Made by a program: the position numbers and the translations under genes. Positions 46,601 to 54,388 of a stretch of DNA of 64,000 nucleotides are shown here, piece by piece. The DNA is from Archangium violaceum Cb vi76 (lineage in GTDB: Bacteria > Myxococcota > Myxococcia > Myxococcales > Myxococcaceae): positions 1-64,000 of the forward strand of contig NZ_JPMI01000390.1 of the NCBI RefSeq assembly GCF_000733295.1, given 5' to 3'. Each line of letters opens with the position of its first letter. The stretch's first letter is position 1. A model generated the notes under the pieces. That model saw only the letters and a program-made list of their open reading frames with translations. It did no database searches and was not told where the DNA came from.

Positions 46601-47363
46601 GGCTCCAGGTGACGGAGGCGCGACGGATGGTGACGGTGGCCTCGACGCTGGCGGGGGCCGAGGGCACGGTGGCGGGCACCACGCTGAGCGAGGCGGGAGA
46701 GTCGAGGCCCTCGCCCACGGCGTTGAGGGCGCGCACGGTGAAGGTGGAGGACTCGCCATTGAGCAGCCCGCCCACCACGGCGGAGCGTGCGCTGGCGTCG
46801 GCCGTCACGCGCACGCCCTGGGGATGAGCGGTGACGAGGTAGCCGGTGATGGGCGAGCGCCCATCCGAGCCGGGCTCCGTCCAGCTCACGCGCACCTGGC
46901 CATCGCCGCGAACCACGGAGGGCTGGGGCGGGGCTGCGGGGACGTCGGGCAGGGTGACGGACTCCGAGCGGGTGGCGGGGCCTTCACCCACGGCGTTCAC
47001 CGCGGTGACGGAGAAGCGGTAGGAGGCGCCCGCGCGCAGGCCGGTGACGCGGGCCATGACGCCGTCCCACGCGATCTCCTGGGCCTCCTCTGGCGGCTCG
47101 GCGCTCACCCGGTAGCCGGTGAGGGCACTTCCCCCATCGCTCTTCGGAGGGCTCCAGGAGAGCATCACCATGCCCGGCTCGGCATGCGTCTCCAGTTGTT
47201 CCGGAGCCGAGGGCGCCGTGGGCACCGGGTCGGGCGGCGGGTTGCCGGGCGGCGGATTGCCGGGCGCCGGGTTGCCGGGGGGCTGGGAGGTGATGGGCTC
47301 CAGCTCACAGCCACCCGCGCCCACCAGCAGGGCGAGGAACAACGGAATCAGTCGACGGGACAT
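43656..47363 (-). CDS. Large surface lipoprotein with FN3 domains and FG-GAP repeats
   Basis: 1235 residues. The signal peptide ends with a lipobox-like GAGGC, followed by three PGNPxPG repeats. Four fibronectin type III domains follow (each about 90 residues with W-x-P-P/W-T-E-P and G-Y-x-V signatures). From about residue 560 there are a dozen or more FG-GAP/VCBS repeats with calcium-binding loops such as KGDFNGDGKLDLAVAS and DFDGDGGEDVASV. These form an integrin-alpha-like propeller. It is probably a surface-exposed adhesin or binding protein. The start is ATG 47363. The gene ends in front of the fimU/gspH promoter. Confidence 0.88.
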   Translation of the reverse strand: MSRRLIPLFLALLVGAGGCELEPITSQPPGNPAPGNPPPGNPPPDPVPTAPSAPEQLETHAEPGMVMLSWSPPKSDGGSALTGYRVSAEPPEEAQEIAWDGVMARVTGLRAGASYRFSVTAVNAVGEGPATRSESVTLPDVPAAPPQPSVVRGDGQVRVSWTEPGSDGRSPITGYLVTAHPQGVRVTADASARSAVVGGLLNGESSTFTVRALNAVGEGLDSPASLSVVPATVPSAPASVEATVTIRRASVTWSPPASTGGVLVRTYVVTLEPDGLAREVDADTHGFEYSGLKDGTAYTFTVAARNEVGEGPKLRSASVRTPGVPAQPGAVSVTAGIRSATVTWEAPAHDGGAPLTGYVVDTAPSGTRVTVDASTRTATFPGLSSTQAHTFSVAATNILGSGPATVSAAVRPLPAPAEVTDLQVETSDAGCLTISYALSQPDEVRADVSVEVDTPGSGTFSPATQAGSTTHEGLLARHASPVGVAHQFLWNRAFDVPGAATVRVRLSARVPGTTPGSATLERTLPAPARRCELRLPTSTVHPLSTTARRAVKGDFNGDGKLDLAVASDSSDTVSILLGLGNGSFQPPRQQTLRYNLNRLAAGDLDGDRMEDLLWQDGYGNLWVARSLGFGGFADPVSYRVGYSELGSTADSSIALADFDGNGSLDVATLGGSSPLSLGILANTGDGTLGGFAGKASVASSALLAVADLDEDGRMDLLALGQSWWGSAALLSNGDGTFRARSISAPGAHTLQVDDVDGDGHLDLVLAREGTSNEIQVHLLRGDGQGGFSTAELVDTLVDATSGFLPDVALTSVDMDRDGLKDLVVTLRWKDVLAVLRGRGAGSFEPAVLLPSGRGPFFVTTGDFDGDGGEDVASVQNHSRDVRVWRDAPERLSLPRSPGGALAQGDFNGDGKMDLVSASVTDSVQVHLAGGPEGLRAQTPTPVGSPVFRLVVGHVDEDAALDVVVLRSVSNASTLGLLLGNGDGTLRLAADIPVGAMPSHAALGDVNGDGRTDLVCQVMDEPEPGYHTQEVRLFLGQGDGTFAAPTVVTTSPNPGALALGDFDKDGALDMAVAQDSPGGGLLMLKGRGDGTFLPPVHVSSEAGQSSGHIALADMNGDGYLDVVRSDSIHNTVHVVTSTRSWMLWEGWTSPAGGNCSFVSVQDFDGDGRRDVLCANPGMDSVSLMRGEASRWLAKPQVFGVRGGVAELGVFDVNGDGRLDILAGGYPTAHGTLLLQP

Positions 47364-47466
47364 GCTCCAGGACACGGCTTCCCCCCTCGGGACGAATCGA
47401 AAAGACGGCATCGGTCGTCCTGGATACGGAATGAGGCCGCGCGCCTGGTCGTTCGCCCCCGCTTTT

Positions 47467-49167
47467 TCAGTACCCGAGCGCCACTTCGACGCCCGCGATG
47501 GGGTCTTCCCGCTCCCGGCCGTCCGCGGTGAGGACGTCCACGCCGAGGAAGCCGGCCACGCGCACCCGCAGACGCTCCTGCTGGACGACCATGCCGCCGG
47601 ACAGCTGGGCGGAGAGGACGGAGGGGTCTCCCTGCGTGGCACCGGGGTAGCTCACCCGCACCAGGCTCCAGCCGCCCGCGGCCTCGATGAAGGGCGCGAC
47701 GGGCCCGGAGGCCTGGAGTCCCAGCAGCCCCTGCACGGACAGCCGCTGGAGGGACACGTCGTCCCGCGTCAGGGGCGAGAAGACGTACGTGGCGCGCAGT
47801 CCGAGCGTGTACGGCGCCCAGGTGGTGCGCAGCGCCAGGCCCGGCCCGGTGACGAAGGGGGAGAGCCCGAGGGGGGCGCGTTGGGTGACGAGTCCCGCTT
47901 CCCAGGCGAGCGTGGGCCGGGGCTCGGCATGCACCACGAGCGGCGCTCCGGCGTCCGGCGAGAAGTCCACCGGGACGAAGGAGGAGGTGGCCACGTATTG
48001 CTCGTAGAAGCTCCGGTCGAAGGGGATGGCGAAGAGGCCGCGGCGCAGGGCGTCCTCGGCGGGGCCGCGCTCGCGCAGCTCGCGGGGGTTGAGCCGGGGC
48101 AGCCCGTTGCCGAGCTGGGCCAGCGTGATGCGGGCCTCGGCGGTGGGGGTGCGGACCCAGTAGGAGTCGCGGACGGGCAGGCGCAGGGACACCGTCTGGT
48201 GGTCCGCGCGGCGCACGTCCGCCAGCCGCCGGCCACCCTCGTCCTCCACGGAGATGCGCGCGTGCTCGAGCCCGGCCGGGAGCAGGAGGCTGGGGCCGCG
48301 GGGCGCGGAGTCCACCAGCGGGCGGCGCGGCTCGCGGGACGGGGCGTAGGCGTGCACGGAGAGGCGGATGGGGACGGCCTTCACCTCCTGCAGCGAGGCG
48401 GTGACGAAGGCGGCCAGCTCGCTGTACTCCACGGCGCCGTCCCCGTTGACGTCCGCGCCTCCCATGAGGCCCGAGCGCACCACGTGGCTGAAGACGCCGG
48501 CGCGCAGGCGGGACCATTCGTGCGTCTCGCCGCTGTCGCTCTCGGCGAAGGTGGCGCCCACGTGGGGCCGCGTGGCCAGTTGCTCGCGCTCCAGCACCCC
48601 GCGCAGCTCCGCGAGCACCGCCACGTCCGGCTTGCCCCGGCTGCCCACCACGCCCGAGGCCCGGCACGCATCCACCACCACGTGGACGAAGTCCGCCCCG
48701 AGCGGATCCACCAGCCGCGTGTAGAAGGCGGAACGGTCCAACCGGCCGCCGAGCAGGGTGAAGTAGGCGCGTCCGAGCGCATCCGTGTTGCCGTGGCCCA
48801 CGTAGATGAGCAGCACGTCCGTCTGCCGCCCCCGGGCGTGGTCCGCCTGGACGTCCTCGCGCAGCGCGGCCACGGCCCGGGACACCTCCTCGAGGGTGGG
48901 AGGCCTCGTCCCGCTCAGCACCGCGGCGTCCGTCCGGAGTGTCTCCTCGTCCGCGTCCACCAGGAGGGTGGTCTCCACGCCGAGCCGCCGCAGCGTCTCC
49001 GTCCACAGCACGCCATCATCGTCCGCGTAGCGGAGGGCGGGGAGGGACGGGTCATCACTGGTGTTGTGGGCGATGACGAGCGCGCGGCGCACGGGAGGGG
49101 CGGCCGAGGCGAGGGTGGCGAGCAGCAGGGTGGTCGCGAGCACCACGCCGGAGAGGCGGAGTCTCAT
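47467..49167 (-). CDS. Exported caspase-family (C14) peptidase with C-terminal beta domain
   Basis: 566 residues with a signal peptide (LATTLLLATLASAAP). The caspase-like domain (about 27-260) has the catalytic dyad: His125 in LLIYVGHGN and Cys168 in VVVDACRASG. An EF-hand-like loop DVNGDGAVEYSEL follows, then a domain with PEGA-like strands and a C-terminal about 170 residues of alternating strands ending VEVALGY, which could be a small outer-membrane barrel. It is predicted to be a periplasmic or surface protease. Its start overlaps the stop of the anti-sigma-like gene (ATGA), so it is the last gene of that operon. Confidence 0.87.
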   Translation of the reverse strand: MRLRLSGVVLATTLLLATLASAAPPVRRALVIAHNTSDDPSLPALRYADDDGVLWTETLRRLGVETTLLVDADEETLRTDAAVLSGTRPPTLEEVSRAVAALREDVQADHARGRQTDVLLIYVGHGNTDALGRAYFTLLGGRLDRSAFYTRLVDPLGADFVHVVVDACRASGVVGSRGKPDVAVLAELRGVLEREQLATRPHVGATFAESDSGETHEWSRLRAGVFSHVVRSGLMGGADVNGDGAVEYSELAAFVTASLQEVKAVPIRLSVHAYAPSREPRRPLVDSAPRGPSLLLPAGLEHARISVEDEGGRRLADVRRADHQTVSLRLPVRDSYWVRTPTAEARITLAQLGNGLPRLNPRELRERGPAEDALRRGLFAIPFDRSFYEQYVATSSFVPVDFSPDAGAPLVVHAEPRPTLAWEAGLVTQRAPLGLSPFVTGPGLALRTTWAPYTLGLRATYVFSPLTRDDVSLQRLSVQGLLGLQASGPVAPFIEAAGGWSLVRVSYPGATQGDPSVLSAQLSGGMVVQQERLRVRVAGFLGVDVLTADGREREDPIAGVEVALGY

Positions 49168-49925
49168 GGCGTCTCCTCTCCTACCCGAAGGGGCAGCCGG
49201 AGGACCACGGCCCCCTGGTGCGTCTCGCCGCGCAGGGCCGCGAGCGCCTCCCGGGGCGAGTCCGCGAAGGCGGCGAGGACTTCCACCTCACCGGCGGGCA
49301 CCTGGAGGGGGAGGGTCGTCTCCAGGGGCTGCTCGGCGCCGGGGCGGCCGGTGACGGAGAAGGGGCCCTCGATGGACTGGAGGCGGCGGGTGTACAGGCC
49401 CACCGCCACATGGGAGAGCGGTGCATCCGCACCCACGGCGAAGGCCAGCTGCGCGCCCGGAGGACACGCCTGGGAGGGCTCCAGCTCGCGCAGGGGCCGC
49501 TGTTTCGCGGCGCAGAACACGCGCAGCGCGGCGCGGGCGGGACGGCCCGAGCCTCCGCGGGCCTGCAACGAGTCGAGCTCCTCCCGGGGCTGGACGAGCA
49601 CCACCAGCACCGCGAGGCTCACGGCGGCGAGCATGCCTCCGGCGAGGGAGAGCGAGGGCCAGCGGATGCGCGAGGCCTCCGGCTCCGCCGCCGCGAGGGC
49701 CGCCGCGAGCCCGGTGTCCGCCAGGGCCGCGAGCTCGGTGCCGGTGGGGACGTGCGGGTCGGCGTGCTCCAGCAGCCGCGAGGCCCGGACGAGCCGCTCG
49801 TAGGACGCGCCGCACCGCTCGCAGGCGTGGGCATGGCGGAGCAGGCGGGCGGACTGGCGCGGGGACAGGGTGCCCTCGGCCCACCGTGCCAGCAGGCCGT
49901 CCACGTGGGGGTCGAACCAGCTCAT
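49164..49925 (-). CDS. Zinc-finger anti-sigma-like membrane protein
   Basis: 253 residues from ATG 49925. The N-terminus carries a zf-HC2-type motif, H-x3-C-x2-C (HAHACERCG, about residues 30-40), typical of anti-sigma factors that hold ECF sigma factors. A single membrane helix (about 110-130, GGMLAAVSLAVLVVLV) follows, then a periplasmic domain with a Cys pair (RVFCAAKQ and SQACPPG). It probably senses an envelope signal and releases the sigma factor encoded immediately upstream; the two genes overlap by ATGA. It also overlaps the caspase gene by 4 bp. Confidence 0.8.
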   Translation of the reverse strand: MSWFDPHVDGLLARWAEGTLSPRQSARLLRHAHACERCGASYERLVRASRLLEHADPHVPTGTELAALADTGLAAALAAAEPEASRIRWPSLSLAGGMLAAVSLAVLVVLVQPREELDSLQARGGSGRPARAALRVFCAAKQRPLRELEPSQACPPGAQLAFAVGADAPLSHVAVGLYTRRLQSIEGPFSVTGRPGAEQPLETTLPLQVPAGEVEVLAAFADSPREALAALRGETHQGAVVLRLPLRVGEETP

Positions 49926-50563
49926 GGGAGTTTCTCCATTCCGCCCAGGGGAACGTCCAACCAACCCCGGGCCAACAGGTGCTCGGTGAATCGCGTGCGC
50001 AGGTGGCGCTCCCGGACGCGGACTTCTCCGCGGGTGAGCTGGAGGCGCGCGGCGGCGGCCTCCTGGGAGAGGCCCTCCATGAATCGCAACTGGGCGAGGG
50101 CCCGGGCCTCCTCGGGCAGCCCCTCGAGGAATTGACGCACGAGGGTGCGCACCTCGGCCCGCAGTGCCTGCTCCTCGGGGCCGTGCTCCTCGGTGGGGGC
50201 GTGGGCCAGCTCGGGCGCGTCGTCCAGGGGCACGGCCTCGCGGGCGATGCGGCCCGAGGCGCGCAGCAGGTCCACCGCGGTGGAGCGCGCGAGCGTCAGG
50301 AGGAAGCCGAGGTAGGGCCGCACCCCGTCATAGGCCTGGCGCATGGCGGGCCGGAAGGCGCGGACGAAGGTCTCCTGATGCGCCGCGTCGAGGTCCAGGG
50401 CGCCGAGGGAGACACTGTGGACGCTCGAGCCGGAGCGGACGGAGAAGCGCCGGGCGAGGTAGCGGGCCACCTGGGGCGAGTAGGTGCGATACACGCGCGT
50501 GAGGGTGGCGCGCTCCCCTTCCCGGAAGGCCTGCAGCACGCTCCGGTCGTCTCCTGGCAGCAC
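49922..50563 (-). CDS. ECF-type RNA polymerase sigma factor
   Basis: 213 residues from GTG 50563 (GGGAG upstream). Region 2 is ATLTRVYRTYSPQVARYLARRF, then TFVRAF ... PYLGFLLTLARSTAVDLLRA; region 4 is ALAQLRFMEGLSQEAAAARLQLTRGEVRVRERHLRTRF. This matches the ECF sigma-70 family, with a somewhat long insertion in region 2. It heads the sigma/anti-sigma/caspase operon and probably transcribes it. The in-frame extension to 50716 lacks conservation and a ribosome site. Confidence 0.82.
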   Translation of the reverse strand: MLPGDDRSVLQAFREGERATLTRVYRTYSPQVARYLARRFSVRSGSSVHSVSLGALDLDAAHQETFVRAFRPAMRQAYDGVRPYLGFLLTLARSTAVDLLRASGRIAREAVPLDDAPELAHAPTEEHGPEEQALRAEVRTLVRQFLEGLPEEARALAQLRFMEGLSQEAAAARLQLTRGEVRVRERHLRTRFTEHLLARGWLDVPLGGMEKLP

Positions 50564-50740
50564 GTGTCTCCCACTCCCTTTTTCCTTCGATACGGAGCGA
50601 GCCCGCCAGTCTGGTCGTCCGGTATTTATTTTCGTCCCATGGCGGCCTGCCGCATCGACGCCGGGACGGACCTCGTGTGCGTGGGACTCTGGGGCACCGA
50701 CTACCAGGCGCTGCACGGCCGGTGAGGTGGAAGGAGAAGC
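50564..50740. other. Upstream region of the sigma operon
   Basis: 177 bp between the nuclease remnant and the sigma factor gene. An AT-rich patch (TATTTATTTTCG, about 50632-50643) is unusual here and may mark the promoter, but no convincing -35/-10 pair is visible. Confidence 0.3.
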
Positions 50741-51102
50741 CTACCCGGGAGTCGTCGACCCTGGTGTGGGCGCCGCTCTGACCGGTGGCCTCGGCAGGTC
50801 GAGGCCCCATCGCCCCCGGACGTCCGCTGGGACGAAGTGGTCGATGGCATCGAACGACAGTGCGATGAAGGGCATTCGGGGCGTGAGGAACGCGCGGACG
50901 CGCCGCCACGTCGAGCGGATGAGGTTCACGTCCTGACGTGCGATGGCCTCATGCGTCTCGTCAATGCGTGGCTTCACGAGGTCATTCACATGGGCTTCGA
51001 GTCGAGTGAGCCCGCGGCATTCATCAGGCGCACGCGTTGCAACTCCCTGGCACGAACCGGAGGGAGTTCAGCGGGTTCGGGTCCGCGCTCGATTCGGATC
51101 AC
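50741..51102 (-). pseudogene. Remnant of a PtuB-like (TIGR02646) HNH nuclease gene
   Basis: The GTG at 51102 overlaps the stop of the ATPase gene (GTGA) and begins VIRIERGPEPAELPPVRARE, the usual N-terminus of TIGR02646/PtuB HNH nucleases. After 38 codons the frame ends in TGA at 50986. A second frame, entered near 50990, continues to 50741 with VNDLVKPRIDETHEAIARQ and LTPRMPFIALSFDAIDHF, which looks like the protein's C-terminus. The central HNH core with its Cys/His residues is absent, so the gene has an internal deletion and frameshift. The identification is by motif only. Confidence 0.6.
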
Positions 51103-52564
51103 TGCATGTCCCTCGGTACTGGCGGCAGCCCCAGGTCGAGCCCCGCCTCGGTGAGCTTCTTCTGCAAGCGGAGCATCTCGGCGTCTTCCGCGTCGGTGCG
51201 CGTCGGGTCGCTCGAGAGGTACGTATAGCGCCGCAGCTCGTCTCCGAGGTCGTTCGGGTAGAGCTTCTGGATGTCGAAGAAGCTCGAGTAGATCTCGCTG
51301 CCGGTCATCAACTTGGGCGAGGCGGGGGGCGCTTCGGCCACGACGTCGCCGTTCTCGTTCAGGCGGAGCATGATGAGCTCATGCCGCTCGAGCGCTGGCA
51401 GGAGCATGGGTGAGTGGGTCGTCACGATGAACTGCATGCGCGGGAACACGCGCTTGAGCACGGGGACGAGCCGCACCTGCCAGGTCGGATGGAGGTGGAG
51501 GTCGAGCTCGTCGATGAGCACCATGCCCTCCATGTCCTCGAGGGGAATGGCCTCGCCGATATCGAGGTACATCTGGCCGATGAGATCGGCGATCCACGCG
51601 ATGGTGGACTGGTAGCCCTGGGAGAGCCAGGTGGCGGGAACCTTCGTCTTCTGGCCGGAGAACGCGAACTCGAAGCTGTGTGACCTGACCAGATCTCCCG
51701 TCTGTGTCACTCCACCTCTACCGCGCAACTCGACAGCATTCACATGCGGCAGGAGGTGGTTGTCGACGAACACCTTCTTCAGTGCTGAAATGAAGGGCTC
51801 GAAGCGAGGCGTGTCGGCGAACTGATTGGCGAAGCCGGTGCCGACGAGTGGCGCCTTCCCGAAGAGTGGCTCGAGCCGGTTGAGAACGTGATCCTTCAGC
51901 TCGGACGCGCCGAGAGGTACCGGCAATTGGCGCTGCGCGCCGTAGCCGGCAACGAACCATCCGGGGAGGGACTTCGAACGGGCTTCGGAAAGAGGGTCTC
52001 GCGCCCCGAGGAGTGCACGAACCACGGAGTGGATCTGGGCGTCCAATTGATCTGCCGGCAACCCCGAACGAATTGCGGCTGGAACGCTGTTTCGGAAAAG
52101 CTCAACAGCAGCGGACACTTCGGCGTAAGCCAGTTTTCGAGCGTCGTCCCAGTGGCTCTAGCGTTCTCGGGCAGTGTGGGCCAGGAGGTTCCAGAGAAGG
52201 TCGACTGGTCCGTTCCAATCGTCAGCGTACTTCGCAGGCCTTGGATGTATGGGCTTTCCAAGGGCGACTCGGATTTGGGAAAGAGACGCCATCTTTCCAG
52301 GCTGGGTCCGAACTCGAAATTGGCATCTATTTGCACTGCCGCGCCCACTCGTCTCAAGTCTGGCAGTGCCGGTACATCCGCCAGTTGGTTCGAGCGTTCG
52401 GGACCACTCGCCGCCAAGGCAATGGCCTGGAGCAGCGTCGTCTTGCAGGCCCCGTTCTCCGCGACGAACGCAGTCCACAGGCGGGGCTTGCCTTCGTAGG
52501 TGAAGTCGAAGGCGAGGTCCCGCATGAGCTTCATGTTCTTCACGTGCAGCCGGGTGATGTACAT
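51099..52564 (-). pseudogene. Frameshifted PtuA-like AAA/ABC-type ATPase
   Basis: The reading begins at ATG 52564 (MYITRLHVKNMKLMRDLAF), as in Septu PtuA-type ATPases. The first frame runs to about 52,135 and the second from there to 51099. The join is near the T-run GTTTTCG at 52133-52139 (…RATGTTLEN to LAYAEVSAAVELF). The C-terminal part has Walker B and the D-loop: GMVLIDELDLHLHPTWQ, then FIVTTHSPMLL. Walker A is damaged: AENGACKTT, in which both motif glycines are replaced. PtuA senses phage and partners with the HNH nuclease PtuB. A sequencing error could explain the frameshift but not the Walker A change. Confidence 0.7.
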
Positions 52565-52660
52565 GCGTCCCTCCGGCCGCTCTTCTAGCGTTCTTGTGCC
52601 CTGGGTGGCCGATAAATGAACGGGGCCGCCCCGGGGGTTACCGCCGCTGAACGGCGCGCG

Positions 52661-52702
52661 CCTGGAGCCCGAAAACAACGCCCATGTTCTTCAGGCTCCA
52701 GG
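52661..52702 (-). terminator. Hairpin after the DUF1993 gene
   Basis: A 9-bp inverted repeat, CCTGGAGCC and GGCTCCAGG, separated by 24 nt begins 15 bp after the DUF1993 stop on the minus strand. Terminator function is inferred. Confidence 0.45.
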
Positions 52703-52717
52703 TCTCTGGCACGTCCC

Positions 52718-53224
52718 TCAGCGCGCGCCGAGGAAGTCCGCCTTGCCGAGGTCCAGCCCGTTGTGGCGCAGGATGGCGTAGGCGGTGGTGACGTGGAAGT
52801 AGAAGTTGGGCAGCACGAAGCCGAGCAGGTAGGCCTGTCCCTGGAACTTCATCTCATGGTCGCGGATCTTGAGGACGACCTCGCGCTCCTCGGTGCCGTC
52901 CACCTGCGCCGCGCTCACGGTCTGCAGGAAGGCGATCGTCTTCTTGATGCGCTCCTGCAGCTCGGGGAAGGTGCTCTCCGTGTCGGCCATGCTCGGGGGA
53001 TCGATTCCCGCCAGCCGCGCGGCGCAGCCCTTGGCCAGGTCGCTGGCGATCTGCACCTGGAAGGACAGTGGGCGCATGTCGGGGGCCAGCCGGGCGTTGA
53101 TGAGCACGGACGGCTCGATCTTCTTCGCCGCGGCATGGGCGGCGGCCTTCTCGAGGATGGCCGACAGGTTGCCCAACATGCGGATGAAGACGGGGATGGA
53201 GGCCTGATACATGGACAGGGACAT
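52718..53224 (-). CDS. DUF1993 family protein
   Basis: 168 residues matching DUF1993, a helical-bundle family related to DinB-type folds: SLSMYQASIPVFIRMLGNLSAILEKA at the start, RLAPDMRPLSFQVQIASDLAKGCAARLAG in the middle, and LGFVLPNFYFHVTTAYAILRHNGLDLGKADFLG at the end. The conserved His residues could bind metal; no function is established. It is a single gene, divergent from the DUF2381 gene. Confidence 0.9.
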   Translation of the reverse strand: MSLSMYQASIPVFIRMLGNLSAILEKAAAHAAAKKIEPSVLINARLAPDMRPLSFQVQIASDLAKGCAARLAGIDPPSMADTESTFPELQERIKKTIAFLQTVSAAQVDGTEEREVVLKIRDHEMKFQGQAYLLGFVLPNFYFHVTTAYAILRHNGLDLGKADFLGAR

Positions 53225-53482
53225 GGGGTGGCTCCGGCAGGGGAAGGAAAACGCCGCCCTGGTATGTGGGCCGGCCCGGTGCCTGTCAACAGAAGCAGAC
53301 GCCTTCGACCCTGCCCAGGACTGGAAGGGCCTCTCCGAGAGAGAAAAGGCCCTCGGAGCGAAGGAGGGCCCATGCCCAGCGGCGGTCTGTGGGGACGTGC
53401 TCCGCGTGGGTGCGTCCGCACGGTAGGCGGTGGCCTCGCTGGGTGGGACATCTGCTAGGGTTGACCGGAGAGGTCATCCGTC
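53225..53482. other. Divergent intergenic region between DUF1993 and DUF2381 genes
   Basis: 258 bp. It contains an imperfect hairpin around 53327-53352 (GGGCCT ... AGGCCC) and otherwise GC-rich sequence. The RBS GGAGAGG (53467-53473) of the DUF2381 gene is at its right end. I see no clear promoter consensus. Confidence 0.4.
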
Positions 53483-54376
53483 CTGACACTACTGCCGCCC
53501 TTCGCCCCGCTCGTCCTCCTCGCCCTGTCCCTGGGGCTCCCCTCCGTTGCCCAGCAGCCCCCTGTCCGTGAGCAGCGGCAACGGCAAGTCGTCGTCCCCA
53601 GCAGCCCGGGTGAGTCGGTGCCCGAGGTGCGGGTGGCGGCCGGTGTGTCCACCTACGTGCGCTTCAACGCCCCCATCGACAGGGTCTCGTTGGAGGTAGA
53701 AGGACGGGCGACGCGCTTCAAGCTGGTGGACCCGGGGGAGTACACCCTTACGCTCGAGCCCTCCGTCGAGCCGGCCCCCGGAGAGCGTCTCCTCGTGCGG
53801 GTGCGCTACAAGGACGGTGGCGCCCCGGCGCACGCGGCCCTCGCGCTCGTCTCCCACCCCACGCTGGTGGACAAGGAGGTGGAGGTGGTGCGCCGCCCGC
53901 GCACCGTCGAGGCGCTGGAGGCCAGGCTGTCTCACGTGGAAGCCGAACTTGTCTCCCTGAAGGACCAGTGCGTGCGGAGCGGACTTCCCAACCTCGCCTT
54001 CTCCGGGGTACTCGACTCGAAGGACGTCCGGGCCAAACCGTTCTTCGGGAAGCCAGCCCCCGGCTACAAGGGCGGCCTCGAGCCGGGGCCTGGCACCGGC
54101 TACCGGGGCACTCTCTGGGCCATGGTGGTTGTCCGGGTGCGCAACCGCCCGGGACAGCCCGCCTGGGCGCCCGGCGCGGCACGGCTCACCAGCGTGAAGG
54201 GGACGCCGGTGAAGGTGCTCTCGGTGCACATGGAGAAGCCCCAGCTCCAGCCGGGGGAGTTCGCCCTGGTGGCCGTCATGGTGGAGCCCCCTGCCTCCAA
54301 CGAGGTCCTCTTCCAGCTCGAGTTGGTGGACACCGAGGGCGGGCGGCTCCTGCCCATCACCGAGGTTGCACTCTAG
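53483..54376 (+). CDS. DUF2381 exported protein (CTG start likely)
   Basis: About 297 residues. The mature part matches DUF2381, a myxobacterial paralogous family: TYVRFNAPIDRVSLEVEGRATRF, then VRYKDGGAPAHAALALVSHPT and an Ig-like C-terminus. The conventional in-frame start at GTG 53618 would remove the signal peptide. Upstream in the same frame an export signal (PPFAPLVLLALSLGLPSVAQ) begins at CTG 53483, 9 bp after GGAGAGG, and no ATG, GTG or TTG lies between the RBS and the signal. The gene precedes a membrane Ser/Thr kinase by 12 bp, a conserved myxobacterial pairing. Confidence 0.75.
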   Translation: MTLLPPFAPLVLLALSLGLPSVAQQPPVREQRQRQVVVPSSPGESVPEVRVAAGVSTYVRFNAPIDRVSLEVEGRATRFKLVDPGEYTLTLEPSVEPAPGERLLVRVRYKDGGAPAHAALALVSHPTLVDKEVEVVRRPRTVEALEARLSHVEAELVSLKDQCVRSGLPNLAFSGVLDSKDVRAKPFFGKPAPGYKGGLEPGPGTGYRGTLWAMVVVRVRNRPGQPAWAPGAARLTSVKGTPVKVLSVHMEKPQLQPGEFALVAVMVEPPASNEVLFQLELVDTEGGRLLPITEVAL

Positions 54377-54388
54377 GAGGGCCGGCCC

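Noticed and set aside
44286-47531. A 1081-codon plus-strand frame opposite the FN3/FG-GAP gene
   Set aside because: It is low-complexity Gly/His/Arg sequence that mirrors the repeats of the real gene on the other strand.
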